Source: Psoroptes ovis
Taxonomy: Eukaryota; Arthropoda; Arachnida; Sarcoptiformes; Psoroptidae
DNA: 64,000 nt
Assembly (NCBI GenBank): GCA_002943765.1
Contig: PQWQ01000012.1
Coordinates: 1,240,001 to 1,304,000 of the forward strand
Direction: 5' to 3'
A program made the position numbers and the translations under genes. Shown here piece after piece: positions 24,957 to 35,733 of the stretch. The notes under the pieces are model-generated. The model ran no database searches, was not told the DNA's origin, and worked only from the letters and a program-made list of their open reading frames with translations. Each line of letters starts with the position of its first letter. Positions within the stretch are counted from its first letter, which is position 1.

Positions 24957-27505
24957 TAACAACAATTGATCTATGAAAATGGATTGTGTTTTGTATTGTT
25001 CTTTGACAAAACAATAATAATAATAATGATGATAATAAACAATATCTTAGATAGACATTTGTTTTTGGTTGATAATCGTTTGTTGATTTTGTTTTTTTTT
25101 TTTCGTTTGTTGTATTGATATCCACATTCATATCCATATGATATCCATATCCATGTCCATATCAACATCATCATCATCATCGAATAAGCCGGCAGGAAGT
25201 ATTTAATTTGTGTACTTGATTGAAATATATTTGATTGAAGGGAATAAATAAATATGTTTTCATTGTTATCATCGTTAATATCAAACAACAGCATCGAACA
25301 ACAACAACAACAGCAACAGCAACAGTCATTAATCGAAAATAATTCAAATTTTCAATTCATTTCTTCATCATATTATTGTTGTTTGTTTCGAAATAATGGA
25401 AATATGACAAACATATCACAAACAATCATTGATTGTAGCAAACATTTTTCACAAAAATGAAATTAATCTTTTATTACATGAATAAATAATGAAATAATAA
25501 AAAGAAATAAAAACAAATGCGCGTATACACAGAGATAATCGTGGATATTATAAATAATAATAAATTGGACAAATCATTTCAGTGATTGGTGAATTGTATT
25601 GAATTGATAATATGATAATCTGATATGACAGCCCGAAATCTGATGAAAATGATCAAAATCAAATAGATTAATGATGATGTGGATGTGATGGTTGATGGCC
25701 GTCGATGATCAAAACAATGAATTTGAGTAGAATAAATTGAAATTGAAATGGCTTAAGTAGGATTAAAATAGATTAATTTTCAAAGATTTTCATTGTTTTC
25801 CCAGCTTCAACTTCATCATTTCAGCATTTTGATTGATTATTTTGATTGATCAATCAAAATGGATTAATGATGAAGAAATTTAATCGAAATTAATCGAAAT
25901 ATATTCCTCAATTCGAATCGAAATAAATGATTTCCTCAATTTTCATTATTATTGGTGGTGTTAATTTAAAATTAATTGATTAATTAATGGATTAATCAAT
26001 CAATGGATTAATTAATCATTTTTCTCGTCGATCGATTTCTGTTTCATTCAAAAGCCTCTGTATCAAAAGGTATGGTCAGCAACAACAACTTGTTTTTAAT
26101 GAATCGAAATTAAGAAATTGTTTCGGTGTTTTTCGTTTTGATCAAGTGAAACATGCCTGGCGGGCGTCTTTTGTGATTGCAAAGATCATTAAATGATATT
26201 GTTGCTGCTGCTGCTGCTGCTATTGGTGTGTTTGATATGTGTGATTGATACTTGTTGTCAAAATTGTTATCAGAAAAAACATTCTGTCGAAATGACTGTT
26301 GTATGAATGGCCATAGATTAATATAACGATGGTAATATGGCTACAATGATGGTGAATGACGTTCGATTGAGCGAGTTTCTCGAAGTGTTAAAAGTATTGA
26401 GCGTTTAAGCCCCTTTATCATCATTTTCCGCCCCACAAATATCGCCAAATGGTAGCAGATAAGCATGGCGTTGTTTTCATGATCCGTATTCCTCATCCTA
26501 CCTCATTGAAGATAAACCATTCGATCAAGCCGATGATGATGATGATGATATACCATCGATGTACTGAAATAGTACTTAAAATAGATTTTAATGTTTGATT
26601 AAATGAATTGAAATAATTGAAATGATTTAATAAATTTTTATTTATTTCCACTTTTAATTTCATTTGTAATTAAGATAAATTAATCTCAGATCTGAAATTA
26701 TTTTTAATTAATTTTTTTAAAAGTTATTAGTTCCTTGGATTAATTTAATATTTATTTTAAGATTTATTTACAAGATTTTTGCGTACATTCACTTGTTCAC
26801 TTGCGTATATTTTCGTTCATTTTTGAAATTTCTTGTTTCATTTTTTCACCATTCAAAAATCAAAAACAAAATTTTCAACCCTTCCACCTGTTGCATCAAA
26901 ATTAAAACGGCTCGTTCAACGCTGTTTCCTGGTGAAATCAATCAGGATGACTGAATATGACTGATTTTAATCTGTCTCCAACATTGATCATCTGATTCAA
27001 TGATGGGATTTCGGTAATCTTGAAATTCAAAATTAAGATTTTTTTTTCTATGAAATTTGATATTAAATGAAATTCAAATCGAAACTGGCAGCGTTAAACC
27101 AAAACATGACTGTCATAATGATGATACATGAATGATGAATAATGATAACCTTAACATTTACATTTTTCATTAATCAATCGAATTGAATTGAATATCATTA
27201 TATTGACAACGTGATGTACATTCATCCATACACTTGCATATTTGCAAAGTTTGAGGTCAATTTCATGTTTGGAAAAAATTCATTCCATATCATCATATCA
27301 TTCATTTGTAATTATTTCATAATTGGATTCAATATGGAATTTTCATATTCAATCCATTGAAAATTTATTCAAAAATTTTCAAAATTCAAAATAAAATTTT
27401 ATGAATTCAAATTTCAAAATGAAATAACTTAATAAATGATTAATTAATTTATTAATTAACTTTGAATTAATGTTTTTCATTTTTTGAATAAATTGTCATT
27501 CGGTT

Positions 27506-27584
27506 GTCCAAAAAGTTTTTGACGATTTTTTGCAGCCTGTTCTATCGATTTGCTATGTATACAATCGTGGAAAACTTTTCGGAC
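27506..27584. mobile_element. Short mariner-like MITE, copy 2
   Basis: Left end TTCGGTTGTCCAAAAAGTTT, right end GAAAACTTTTCGGACAC, about 79 bp from GTCC to GGAC. Non-coding interior that contains the palindromes TCTATCGATT and GTATAC. Confidence 0.5.
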
Positions 27585-28907
27585 ACTCGGAACATGTTGG
27601 AAAATCGCGATTCATTTTCAAATTATTATTCAAAATATTGTCCAAGTTAATTTAAATTGAAAAAAAAACATAAAAACACGAGAATCAATTAATTAAAATT
27701 GAATTAATTAATTGAATTCAATTATCATCATTCATACAAATACAAACAAAACAATGGTAATACAAACAATGATAATTCATTGTGTTTTGTTGTGGTTTGG
27801 CGTTCATTTAATTTGAATGAATTTTAAATTAAATTTTTTTAAAATTTTTCAATTTAAAATTCAAAAATTCAAATTTCAAATTTCATTTGATGTCAACAAC
27901 AGCACACATAGCCACAACAAAAGACACATTTTAAATTCATATTTCTTCTTCTTCTTCTTCAATTTGAATGAACTCAAATCTTCATTTGAGTTCATTCAAA
28001 TTGACCTTTTTTGTTGTTGTTGTTGTTCGTTGATGATGATGTTTTGAAAAGATGAGATAATTGTTTTTCAAATCATGTGTCTTATAAATGAAATAAATGA
28101 ATATGAAATGAAAGTGTTTGAATGAATGAATTGAAATTAAATGAAATTTAATGAAATAAACGAAATGAAACGGAATGAAATGATCCAAACAAATTATATG
28201 GCCATTATGATCATCATCATCATCATCATCATCCGACCATAATCACACATAAATCATTGTTGAATCAATTATGTCGTTTGGTGTAATCGAAATTCAATAA
28301 AATTGAATCTCAATGAATGAATGAATGTCTGGATTTCAAGCTTAATTGGATTTGAAATTAAATTTTTGCGGAATTTAATTTTAATTCAAAATTTTGATTG
28401 AATTCGGCAAAAAATTCAATTATTGCGGAATTGATTAGAAGTGGATGTGACATTCTCGACAATGTCCGGTATGGTCATCATGAATAATAATGATCAATCG
28501 ATTAATAAACTATGATCATTCCTCAATCATCAATACTTAATGATCATGATCATTGAATGTCATGTATTCGCTGATGACATTCATAAGTCATGGCCATTGA
28601 CATTGTTTTAATTGTTTTTTTTTTCGGAGATATTAATGATAATAAATCACCGAAGATCATTAAGATTTGAGTCAAATTATTTTTTGTTTTTAATTTGGAA
28701 ATAATTTGGAACAAATAATTGGGTCCCAAATATTTAAAAAAACATTTCTCTTTGAAATGAATCATGAATTTCTCATCATTTCTCATTGAAAAAAATGTCT
28801 AAATTTTATCTAAATTTCGTATACGACCACACACATTCAACTCTTTGAATTCATAAGTTCAAATCATTTCAAAAAATTTCAAATTTTTCAATGTATTTAT
28901 GGAGCGG

Positions 28908-28976
28908 GTCCGAAAAGTTTTGTCGGGTTTCAATGTCGACTTCCAAAGCGATCATTGGCGAAAACTTTTCGGACAA
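28908..28976. mobile_element. Short mariner-like MITE, copy 3 (best preserved)
   Basis: The arms GTCCGAAAAGTTTTG and CGAAAACTTTTCGGACAA are a perfect 14-bp inverted repeat (GTCCGAAAAGTTTT) around about 40 bp of unique sequence. The total is about 69 bp, the same as two other copies. Confidence 0.6.
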
Positions 28977-29536
28977 CAACCGCCAACCACCGTACGTACA
29001 ACGTTCGTCTCTTTGCAAAATGTGCATCGAAAATTTTCATTTTTTAAAATTTTTTTTCATCAAAAAAAAAGGTCTTCAAAAGTATCATTTCACATTTCAT
29101 CCAATGATTCGTACCATTAATGAATGCGACCCGTGTAACTCTGTTCGTTGCTGTTGTTGTTGTTGTTCCAGAAATTGTTCTTTTCGTTCTTCTTCTTCTT
29201 CTTCTTCGATCACCTTGTTCAATGAGGTCTTTATGTTTCAATGATGTTTCTGTATATCTTTTCGCATGAATGTAACTTCTTGAAAGTATCGTCTTAAATG
29301 TATCTCATCGAATACGTCTCTGAGAAACCACTTTCTCTTGTCTATTTTGTTCTATTTACTTTCATATTTCGCCAATGATGATCCTTTAATGCTCTTTATT
29401 ATTCTCATTTTTTGATCAATTTTTTCTTGATTCCCACATCAAAACGTTCTGAAAATGGTAAAAAACATGGTCGTCTATGTGGAATCATAGATTGGTCTGA
29501 GAGGAGATTTATTCATTTCATTTTTTTTCTCGTCAA

Positions 29537-29544
29537 TATATAAA
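29537..29544 (+). promoter_or_regulatory. TATA box of the Gly-rich secreted protein gene (29802)
   Basis: TATATAAA, about 265 bp upstream of the start codon. The two paralogues at 46474 and 59733 have a TATA box at nearly the same distance, which supports the call. Confidence 0.55.
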
Positions 29545-29801
29545 TAGTGATTTAATGTGATAAGCTCATTCATTCATTCATCCATTCCTTAAATTTTCAT
29601 CTATTGATTCATTCAATTGAATTTTCATTTTATGAAAAATTGAATTGAATGATATATGATCATTGATTAATTTGATTTGGTTGAATTTTATTTATTTATT
29701 TGTAAATATCCATCAATATTATTGTGTTTTTGTGTTGAATCAGTGTCGGTGCTGCCAGAATTTGCGAATATTTTCAAAATTAAATTCCGAACTCAGCAAA
29801 T

Positions 29802-31184
29802 ATGTTACGAGTATGTTTGTTTTTGAATTAATATCTGTGTTGTTGAAATTAAATTCAATTTTAAATTATTTTCTCTTCCTGCTTCGTAATCAAATCATCA
29901 AATCTTTGATTAATTATTCACCATAATTAGTTCGCTGTGATATCATCCACATTGGTGGCTGTTTGTTTTGCTTATGGTGGTAGCGGTGGTGGTGGTGGTA
30001 AGTGATTTTCGATATTTTCTCACGGGATTTTCAATAATTAAATCTTCTCTATTTGTCTGTTGTCATTATTGATTTACAGGCGGATATGGTGGCGGTGGTG
30101 GTGGTGGCGGAGGTAAGAATTCAAAAAAAAAAATTCGAAAAAATAGAACAGTTTTATTGACGTTTGATGTAATAATTGATTAGGCTACGGAGGTGGCGGC
30201 GGTAGCGTCATGATGGTTAGTTCTGCCGGATACGGCGGCGGTGGTGGTGGCGGCTATGGCGGTGGTGGTAATTTAGATACTAATAGAGATAAATTTATGA
30301 CTTTTCTAACGGGTATAAAATCTTTACTAAATAAAGGTGGCGGTGGTGGCTACGGTGGTGGTGGTTCAGGAGGTGGTGGTTATGGTGGTGGTGGCATGGG
30401 TGGTGGAGGTTACGGTGGTGGTGGAATGGGTGGAGGAGGTTTCGGTGGTGGAATGGGTGGAGGTGGTTTCGGTGGGGGTGGTGGTGGCGGCGGTGGTGGT
30501 GGTGGTCCACAAGTCATCAAAGGCGCCATCCAATCTCGTCAAACCTTCGAAGTCCGTCCAGTGCCAGTGCAAAATACCCAAGGTGCCCCACGCATCGTTG
30601 AATTCGATGGTGGCTCAGCTCCATTGAAATTGCATTTCAAATCTGCCGGTGGCCGAATTCAAATCTTACAATCTAACATGGGTGGATATGGAAGTGAACC
30701 AGAATACACACAATCTGAAGAAGAACCACAACGATTGATTCATGAAGTGAAAAAACCAATCATCCAAGAAGTCCGTGAAATCATCATCCCATACCGTAAA
30801 GTCGTTCAAGAAGTCCGACCAGCCAAAGAAGAAGTCAAAACCATTGTCAGTCAAGGCCAAGGCGGTGGCGGTTATGGCGGCGGCGGTGGTGGTGGTGGAT
30901 ACGGCGGCGGTGGCATGGGAGGTGGTGGTGGCGGATACGGCGGCGGTGGTGGTGGTGGATATGGCGGCGGTGGTGGCGGTGGATATGGTGGTGGCGGTTC
31001 TGGCGGTGGTGGTTATGGTGGTGGTGGTTCTGGCGGTGGTGGTTATGGTGGTGGCGGTTCTGGCGGCGGTGGTTATGGTGGTGGTTCAAGTGGTGGTGGT
31101 GGTGGATATGGTGGTGGCGGTTCTGGCGGTGGTGGTTATGGTGGAGGTGGCTCAGGTGGTGGCGGTGGTTCTTATCGAAAATAA
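29802..31184 (+). CDS. Gly-rich secreted protein with PIIQEV/PYRKVVQ domain, paralogue A
   Basis: Exons 29802..29810 (only MLR), 29931..29997, 30080..30112, 30184..31184, about 369 aa. The signal peptide MLRFAVISSTLVAVCFA is split by the first intron. Two Gly-Tyr-Gly low-complexity blocks (GGGGYGGGG units) flank a central conserved domain of about 105 residues: it runs from QTFEVRPVPV through the LKLHF and EEEPQRLIHEV segments and KPIIQEVREIIIPYRKVVQE to EEVKTIV. The same domain occurs in the genes at 46474 and 59733. Gly/Tyr-rich secreted proteins of arthropods are often cuticular or silk-like; a structural extracellular role is an inference. Mite annotations may call related proteins 'DFP-like', which I cannot verify. 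The downstream 3' UTR may be long (AATAAA at 31904 and 31929). Confidence 0.8.
30846..31171 (+). repeat. Coding tandem repeat, GGTGGTGG(C/T)TATGGTGGTGG type
   Basis: The C-terminal tail of the Gly-rich protein is built of imperfect 27-30 bp units coding for SGGGGYGGGG. The units from about 30990 onward are nearly identical to each other, which suggests recent expansion or homogenisation and likely length polymorphism. Confidence 0.8.
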
Positions 31185-31969
31185 TTTACCCCTTTTTATC
31201 CATCAAAAAAAAACCAAGAGATTACTAATATTAGCCAACAACACCATAAATCCAAGTAAAATCTCCCATAAATTAATCACTACCAACTAATATCGATCAC
31301 CTAAAAGCCATAATAATAGGAAAAAAATGATAACTTTCATAACTATAAACCATTTAATTAACGAAATCATCATCATTCGATGACCATTCACCATAACACA
31401 GATCCACACACACACACACGACCACATCAAGTGAACATGATCGCCATTCATCATTAATCAATCCATCGACCATATTCATTTCAAATCCTCAAAAAGAAAC
31501 ACCATCATCATTTAAACACCGAAAACGTTCGAAATTATCGTTTGAAAAAAAAAAAAAAATACTCGAAACGAAATACTCAAAAAACCATCAAATTTCACCG
31601 AACCATTGGTAAACCATTGATCATTCAAATCGAATTGGATCAAATATTTTGATCAAAAAAAAAAACTATCGAAAATCACCACATCAACTTATTTATAAAT
31701 TTTTTTTCTTGTTACTTCGTTACATTTTTTTTTCAAGAGATTTCATCTTTACCGGGATGAAATGAAAATCAGAGAAAAAAAAATGCTACAACGATTACCA
31801 TTTATATTTTCATCTACTATTTATTTATTATTTTCCATTACTGTTATCAACACAATCACGTTTGCTATGATTATTTATAATATTAACTTTTTTTTTAATG
31901 AAAAATAAAAAATTGGAAAAGTTTTGTAAATAAAATCAAACCACAAAGCAGTTGGCATGAAGCATTTAA
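31185..31969. other. 3' flank of the Gly-rich gene
   Basis: About 785 bp without a gene. It contains poly-A and poly-T runs and two AATAAA motifs (31904-31909, 31929-31934) that are plausible cleavage signals for the upstream gene. It ends at the TTAA that borders the MITE. Confidence 0.5.
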
Positions 31970-32116
31970 CCCTTAAAACTCGAGTGGTGAGCATCACTCA
32001 CCATAAGATGTAATGCAGCAACTCGATAGGCGCTCCCCAGTCACCATTTTATATGAGTATGAAATATCGTCGAGCTGCTGGCTCGCTTGCGCTGTAATTG
32101 CCTCGAGTGCTAAGGG
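31970..32116. mobile_element. piggyBac-like MITE with TTAA target duplication
   Basis: A 147-bp element bounded on both sides by TTAA (31966-31969 and 32117-32120). Left end CCCTTAAAACTCGAG; right end, read inward, CCCTTAGCACTCGAG: 13 of 15 positions match. A CCC start next to a TTAA duplication is the hallmark of piggyBac-superfamily insertions. The interior is GC-rich for this genome, carries further short inverted pieces (GGTGAG..CTCACC, GCAGCAACTCGA / TCGAGCTGCTGG) and has no coding capacity, so it is a non-autonomous copy. Confidence 0.75.
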
Positions 32117-32120
32117 TTAA

Positions 32121-32730
32121 AATGAATTAACCCTTTTTTTTTCATAGATTAATCCTTTTTTTTTTTGGGCAGGCATTATGAAAAACAAATCAAATCAATT
32201 GCTTCTACGATCGCTTATTTATTTCCAATCAATTCAATGTGGTGGGTGGGCATCTGTTAAACCATTCGTTGATCGATACAATACTCGTTGGCGTGTATTT
32301 GTGGAATTCAAATCATGATTTTTACGAATTGATTTTCTGAATTAATTTCAATTTGATCCAATTGAATATTAGGTGAACTAAATAAAGTAATGGTAAAGCC
32401 ATTCATCTGTATCATTTATGAATCGAGAAAGTTTTCAACTTCTTCGTGCATAAATTGCGGATTATTCATTTGGTAAGCGTCAATACCACCAATGGTAATG
32501 AAGTTAATCGCTGAATGATCATCAAAGTTACCATTTTAGGATCAATTATTCTTGAACCATTGAATCACATGCTTGGAATCGCTCCTCTAGAATTTGCAAA
32601 TTCTCAATGAATTTGAATTGATTTAAATTTTGATTTTGAACTTTGTTTTAATTAATTCAATTCAATTTCAATCCATTTTTTGTTTTTAAATCATTAAAAT
32701 TCAACATTTTAATCCACCAATCAAAAACAC
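32121..32730. other. Intergenic AT-rich sequence
   Basis: About 600 bp with poly-T runs and simple sequence. I see no gene or element in it. Confidence 0.5.
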
Positions 32731-33074
32731 CTGTAAGGTGACCTTTGTTTATTTATTTATTATTTATTGTTTGTTTTTAATTTCTTTGAAGAGTATTACT
32801 TATGAATGATTCATTTATTCATCATTCGTTCATTCATTTATTGTTAATTTAATTCTTATTCATTCTTTGTCATCATTGACTCATTGATTTATCAATTTAT
32901 AATTCATTCATTTCTGATAAATTCCCAATTCATTAATTAGTAATTATGAATCATAACTTCATAATGTTTTTCCAATTATATATAAAGCCTTAACATGTTC
33001 GAAATAAAATAAAACCAATTTTATCATTAACATTCACACCAACCTTCTGACAAAGTCAATCACCATCACTATCA
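32731..33074 (+). repeat. Possible 5' LTR of a retrotransposon remnant
   Basis: The segment before the primer-binding-like site has the order expected of an LTR: a TATA box TATATAAA (32979-32986), then an AATAAA/AATAAAA cluster about 20-30 bp later, then a CA a few bases before the TGGTGACCCGAC site at 33080. A candidate TG start is near 32731, but no second LTR is visible, so the left border is a guess. Confidence 0.35.
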
Positions 33075-33079
33075 AAAAG

Positions 33080-33097
33080 TGGTGACCCGACGTTGAA
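33080..33097 (+). other. Primer-binding-site-like motif
   Basis: TGGTGACCCGACGTTGAA. It begins with TGG, as expected for pairing with the CCA end of a tRNA, and the GGTGACCC(C)GACGT form is common just after the 5' LTR of arthropod and worm LTR elements. It sits between the LTR-like segment and the gag remnant. Confidence 0.5.
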
Positions 33098-33339
33098 ATT
33101 TTCAATTTAATTGCGTTTAATTTTGTTCATTATAATATCCCCAGTTGTTTAAAATTTTTTCAAATTAATTATTTCATAGTATCTTAATTATTTCTATCAA
33201 TCATCATCATATCTATATCCACCATCATCTATATCCGTATCCATATCATTTCATCAGATTACATTTAATCAATTATTAATCTCATCTTTACCATTCAAGC
33301 ATCAAATCTTATCGTTCCTCAACCATCCAATCTTAATCA

Positions 33340-33800
33340 ATGTCTTCCTCACAAAATCCATCAACTCCAGCCAATAAATCACCTGAATCAAAAATTGACC
33401 ATTCAGGTCGTGGCACGTTAACAAATCTATTTGAACCAGGTGGAACCGTCCATGGTGGAAAACTTGACCGAACAAATCGCTGGATTAACACTCAACGATA
33501 AAGACCAAGTCAGTGTTCTATCGTTAAAAGATGCAAATGATCAAATGCCAACATTCAATCCCGACAATGTACGTCTGTTTTTCTTTCTGGTAGAAGATGT
33601 ATTTGGTTCAACAAAATTGAATGAACGCAACAAGTTTCGCTTATTGGTACGTCGTTTACCTACCAATTTACAAAATAATATTTCTGGATTCTTGTTGTCT
33701 GAATGGTACGAAGAAAAGTACAATTAAATTTTCAAACAAAAGTTCAAATTTTTTTCAAATGCTCTTCCAAATGTTAATGCGGAAGTTTTTATTTGAAATT
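33340..33800 (+). pseudogene. Decayed LTR-retrotransposon gag fragment
   Basis: An ATG opens a Ser/Pro-rich frame that stops after about 50 codons. The continuation is in another frame (about 33431-33725) and has the look of a Ty3/BEL-type gag N-terminal region: FNPDN, a hydrophobic run LFFFLVEDVF, then NKFRLLVRRLP. After about 33725 further gag-like sequence appears in a third frame before similarity fades. No protease, reverse transcriptase or integrase follows, because an intact host gene starts at 34095. It is a truncated, frameshifted and inactive copy. Confidence 0.55.
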
Positions 33801-34036
33801 GATACATTCACAGCATGCAATCAAATGATAAACAATATGGTGAACGCTCATGATGATGGCGAAGAAATGAATGATCATTACCATTGTTTCCAAGGGGTTT
33901 GACTCAATTGCATTCGAATTTGATTCAAAATTCCATTCTTTGTTGCCAGCAAACATAATTAAATGACCATAATCAAATTAGAATTAAAATTAATCAATTG
34001 AAATGTTTACGAGTATATTTAATAGGGTATCAAGGA

Positions 34037-34072
34037 TCAAGACTTCAATTGGTGGGCTTCAAGACTTCAATT
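34037..34072. repeat. Short direct repeat
   Basis: TCAAGACTTCAATT occurs twice, 22 bp apart, just upstream of the next gene's start codon. Confidence 0.6.
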
Positions 34073-34094
34073 CAAAAATTATTATAATTGATTA

Positions 34095-35372
34095 ATGTTG
34101 ATATTTTTTTCAATGTCATCTTGGATCATTTTGATTGTTTCGATCATCAATCTTACTCCGTTGATTGGTGAGCGTATTGATCGTGTTGATTATTTACAAT
34201 TTTCGGCTAATTTTCGTAATAATTTCACCTGTAATGAAGCTGAAAAATCTAAATTCATATCAAATATTGTAACAATATCAATGATATTCAATGATTTATG
34301 GATATATGATCGTAATCATTATATAATTGTATATAAAAATTTTCTATTTAAACATTATGATTCGATAAAGAATAGATTTTATTTATTCGATGAAAAATTG
34401 CTCACATTTCGTCATAAATTACATCATTTATTACGATTATTATGGCCATATTATCATCATGTGAATGATGGCCAAATCGGTGATGATATAAGCAATGATC
34501 GAAGTAATGTTACAATGCAAATATATCGCACGGGCAGAGCATTTGATTTGACTATACGTTTTCATATATTTTTACGGCAAAATAATCAAACAAATTTCTA
34601 CATAATCGATATGATTGAAATTGAACCACAAATTAGTCGTTTCAATTGGTACATTCGTAAAATGAAGTATGAAAATTTATTAAATAATTTCAACATAAAC
34701 AACAATAATCAATCAAAATCACAACCTGAAACGATCGCAAAATCATTAATATCATTAACATATGATGAACAATATCTGTTACTGATACAATGGTATACCG
34801 CCGAACCTGCACCATTCTCAGCTATTTATACGTTAAAACAATATGTCGAGTATGATTATTTAGGACAAAAAATGAATAATACCGATCCGAATTCATTAAT
34901 TATGATCGGAATATTGTGTAAACAATCGTCGAATAAATTAATGTTTATATCAAAATTAACATTTTGGAGCAATTATAATAATTGTCAACAACCATTCGAT
35001 CTATTTCAGAATATTACATTTGGTTTCAGCGTTGATCAATTAATTTATTTCATATCGATTGAACATAATTATTATTTTACAATTAATAAATATTTATTAC
35101 AAACATATGGACATGAATTCGGTGTTAAACATCGTGGAACACTGAATGAATTGTTCATATGTCGGCAACCAACAAAAGCAGATGGATGGCCACCAAAAAT
35201 CAATGATAATTTCAATAATAAATATGATCTGAATAAATATATTAAAATTAAACAAGAATCACGGAAAAAATATCAACAATATTCACAATTAATATCATTC
35301 ATAATTTTAATATTGATAATTATTGGAAAATATTTAATCATATTGATAATGATTAAAATGAATGATTTTTAA
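34095..35372 (+). CDS. Membrane protein of an unrecognised family, tandem copy 1
   Basis: A single-exon frame of 425 aa. The N-terminus (MLIFFSMSSWIILIVSIINLTPLIG) reads as a signal peptide, a long ectodomain follows, and a C-terminal membrane segment (FIILILIIIGKYLIILIMI) ends with only a few cytosolic residues. Landmarks shared with the next gene are W-I..YD..HYIIVYKNFLFKHYDS, RFYLFDE, FGFSVDQLIYFIS and FICRQP near the end of the ectodomain. Few cysteines. I recognise no family. A type I surface protein or a C-terminally anchored secretory protein is the likely topology. Confidence 0.7.
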   Translation: MLIFFSMSSWIILIVSIINLTPLIGERIDRVDYLQFSANFRNNFTCNEAEKSKFISNIVTISMIFNDLWIYDRNHYIIVYKNFLFKHYDSIKNRFYLFDEKLLTFRHKLHHLLRLLWPYYHHVNDGQIGDDISNDRSNVTMQIYRTGRAFDLTIRFHIFLRQNNQTNFYIIDMIEIEPQISRFNWYIRKMKYENLLNNFNINNNNQSKSQPETIAKSLISLTYDEQYLLLIQWYTAEPAPFSAIYTLKQYVEYDYLGQKMNNTDPNSLIMIGILCKQSSNKLMFISKLTFWSNYNNCQQPFDLFQNITFGFSVDQLIYFISIEHNYYFTINKYLLQTYGHEFGVKHRGTLNELFICRQPTKADGWPPKINDNFNNKYDLNKYIKIKQESRKKYQQYSQLISFIILILIIIGKYLIILIMIKMNDF

Positions 35373-35733
35373 AATTTTTTAAAAATAATTTTCTATATTG
35401 AACCCTTTGATTTGGTTGAATGAATTTTTTGATTTTGAATCGCATGCAGACAATCACTTATAATTCATATTGTTACAATTATGATCCATTCAATTATAAT
35501 CCTTTCAATTTCATCGAAAACAACTAAACCATTTCCATTAAATTGAATTAATTGATTTAATTTAATTTTCTTTCATAAATAAACAATTTTTTTTCGATTA
35601 AAAATAATTGAAAATAATCAATTATCAACATAAATTCATTGATCACGCAAAATCTTAACATTAATTGTGATTAAATCAAAAATAATCAAACACAAAAGCT
35701 CGGAACTCACAGGCAAACAAACAGAAAAACATT
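35373..35733. other. Spacer between the tandem membrane-protein genes
   Basis: About 360 bp, A/T-rich, with AATAAA at 35578-35583 as a possible polyadenylation signal for the first gene. Nothing else is apparent. Confidence 0.4.

Larger units (their letters stand above)
18077..29801. other. Gene desert 1 (about 11.7 kb)
   Basis: No convincing protein gene. The sequence is dominated by simple ATG/ATC/CAT trinucleotide tracts, poly-T/A runs (for example 18879-18898), nested GATC/TTGATCA palindromes and short A/T-rich direct repeats. Open frames are short and of simple composition. Items that stand out are listed separately: two GC-richer islands (19190-19312 and 24774-24955), a hairpin (22040-22091), and four copies or remnants of a short mariner-like element (20129, 23768, 27506, 28908). 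A stretch at about 26300-26530 is also less AT-rich but shows no usable frame. Such a long empty interval in an otherwise compact genome suggests regulatory DNA or a non-coding transcript (inference). Confidence 0.6.

Noticed and set aside
24720..25294. Minus-strand frames across the orphan coding-like segment
   Set aside because: They run through poly-Ile/Leu translations of ATT/AAT repeats; the plus-strand frame of the same DNA is more protein-like.
27506..27584. Reading the short inverted-end elements as conserved miRNA precursors
   Set aside because: The arms pair for only about 14-18 bp, interiors are unrelated and the copies are dispersed, which fits transposon ends better; small-RNA data could reopen this.
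30295..31089. His/Asn/Thr-rich open frames on the minus strand and Val-rich frames on the plus strand over the Gly-rich gene
   Set aside because: They are shadows of the GGT/GGC repeat read in other frames; the Gly frame has the signal peptide, splice sites and paralogues.
30846..31171. Regularly spaced repeat as a CRISPR array
   Set aside because: It is a coding Gly-rich tandem repeat in a eukaryotic gene without unique spacers.
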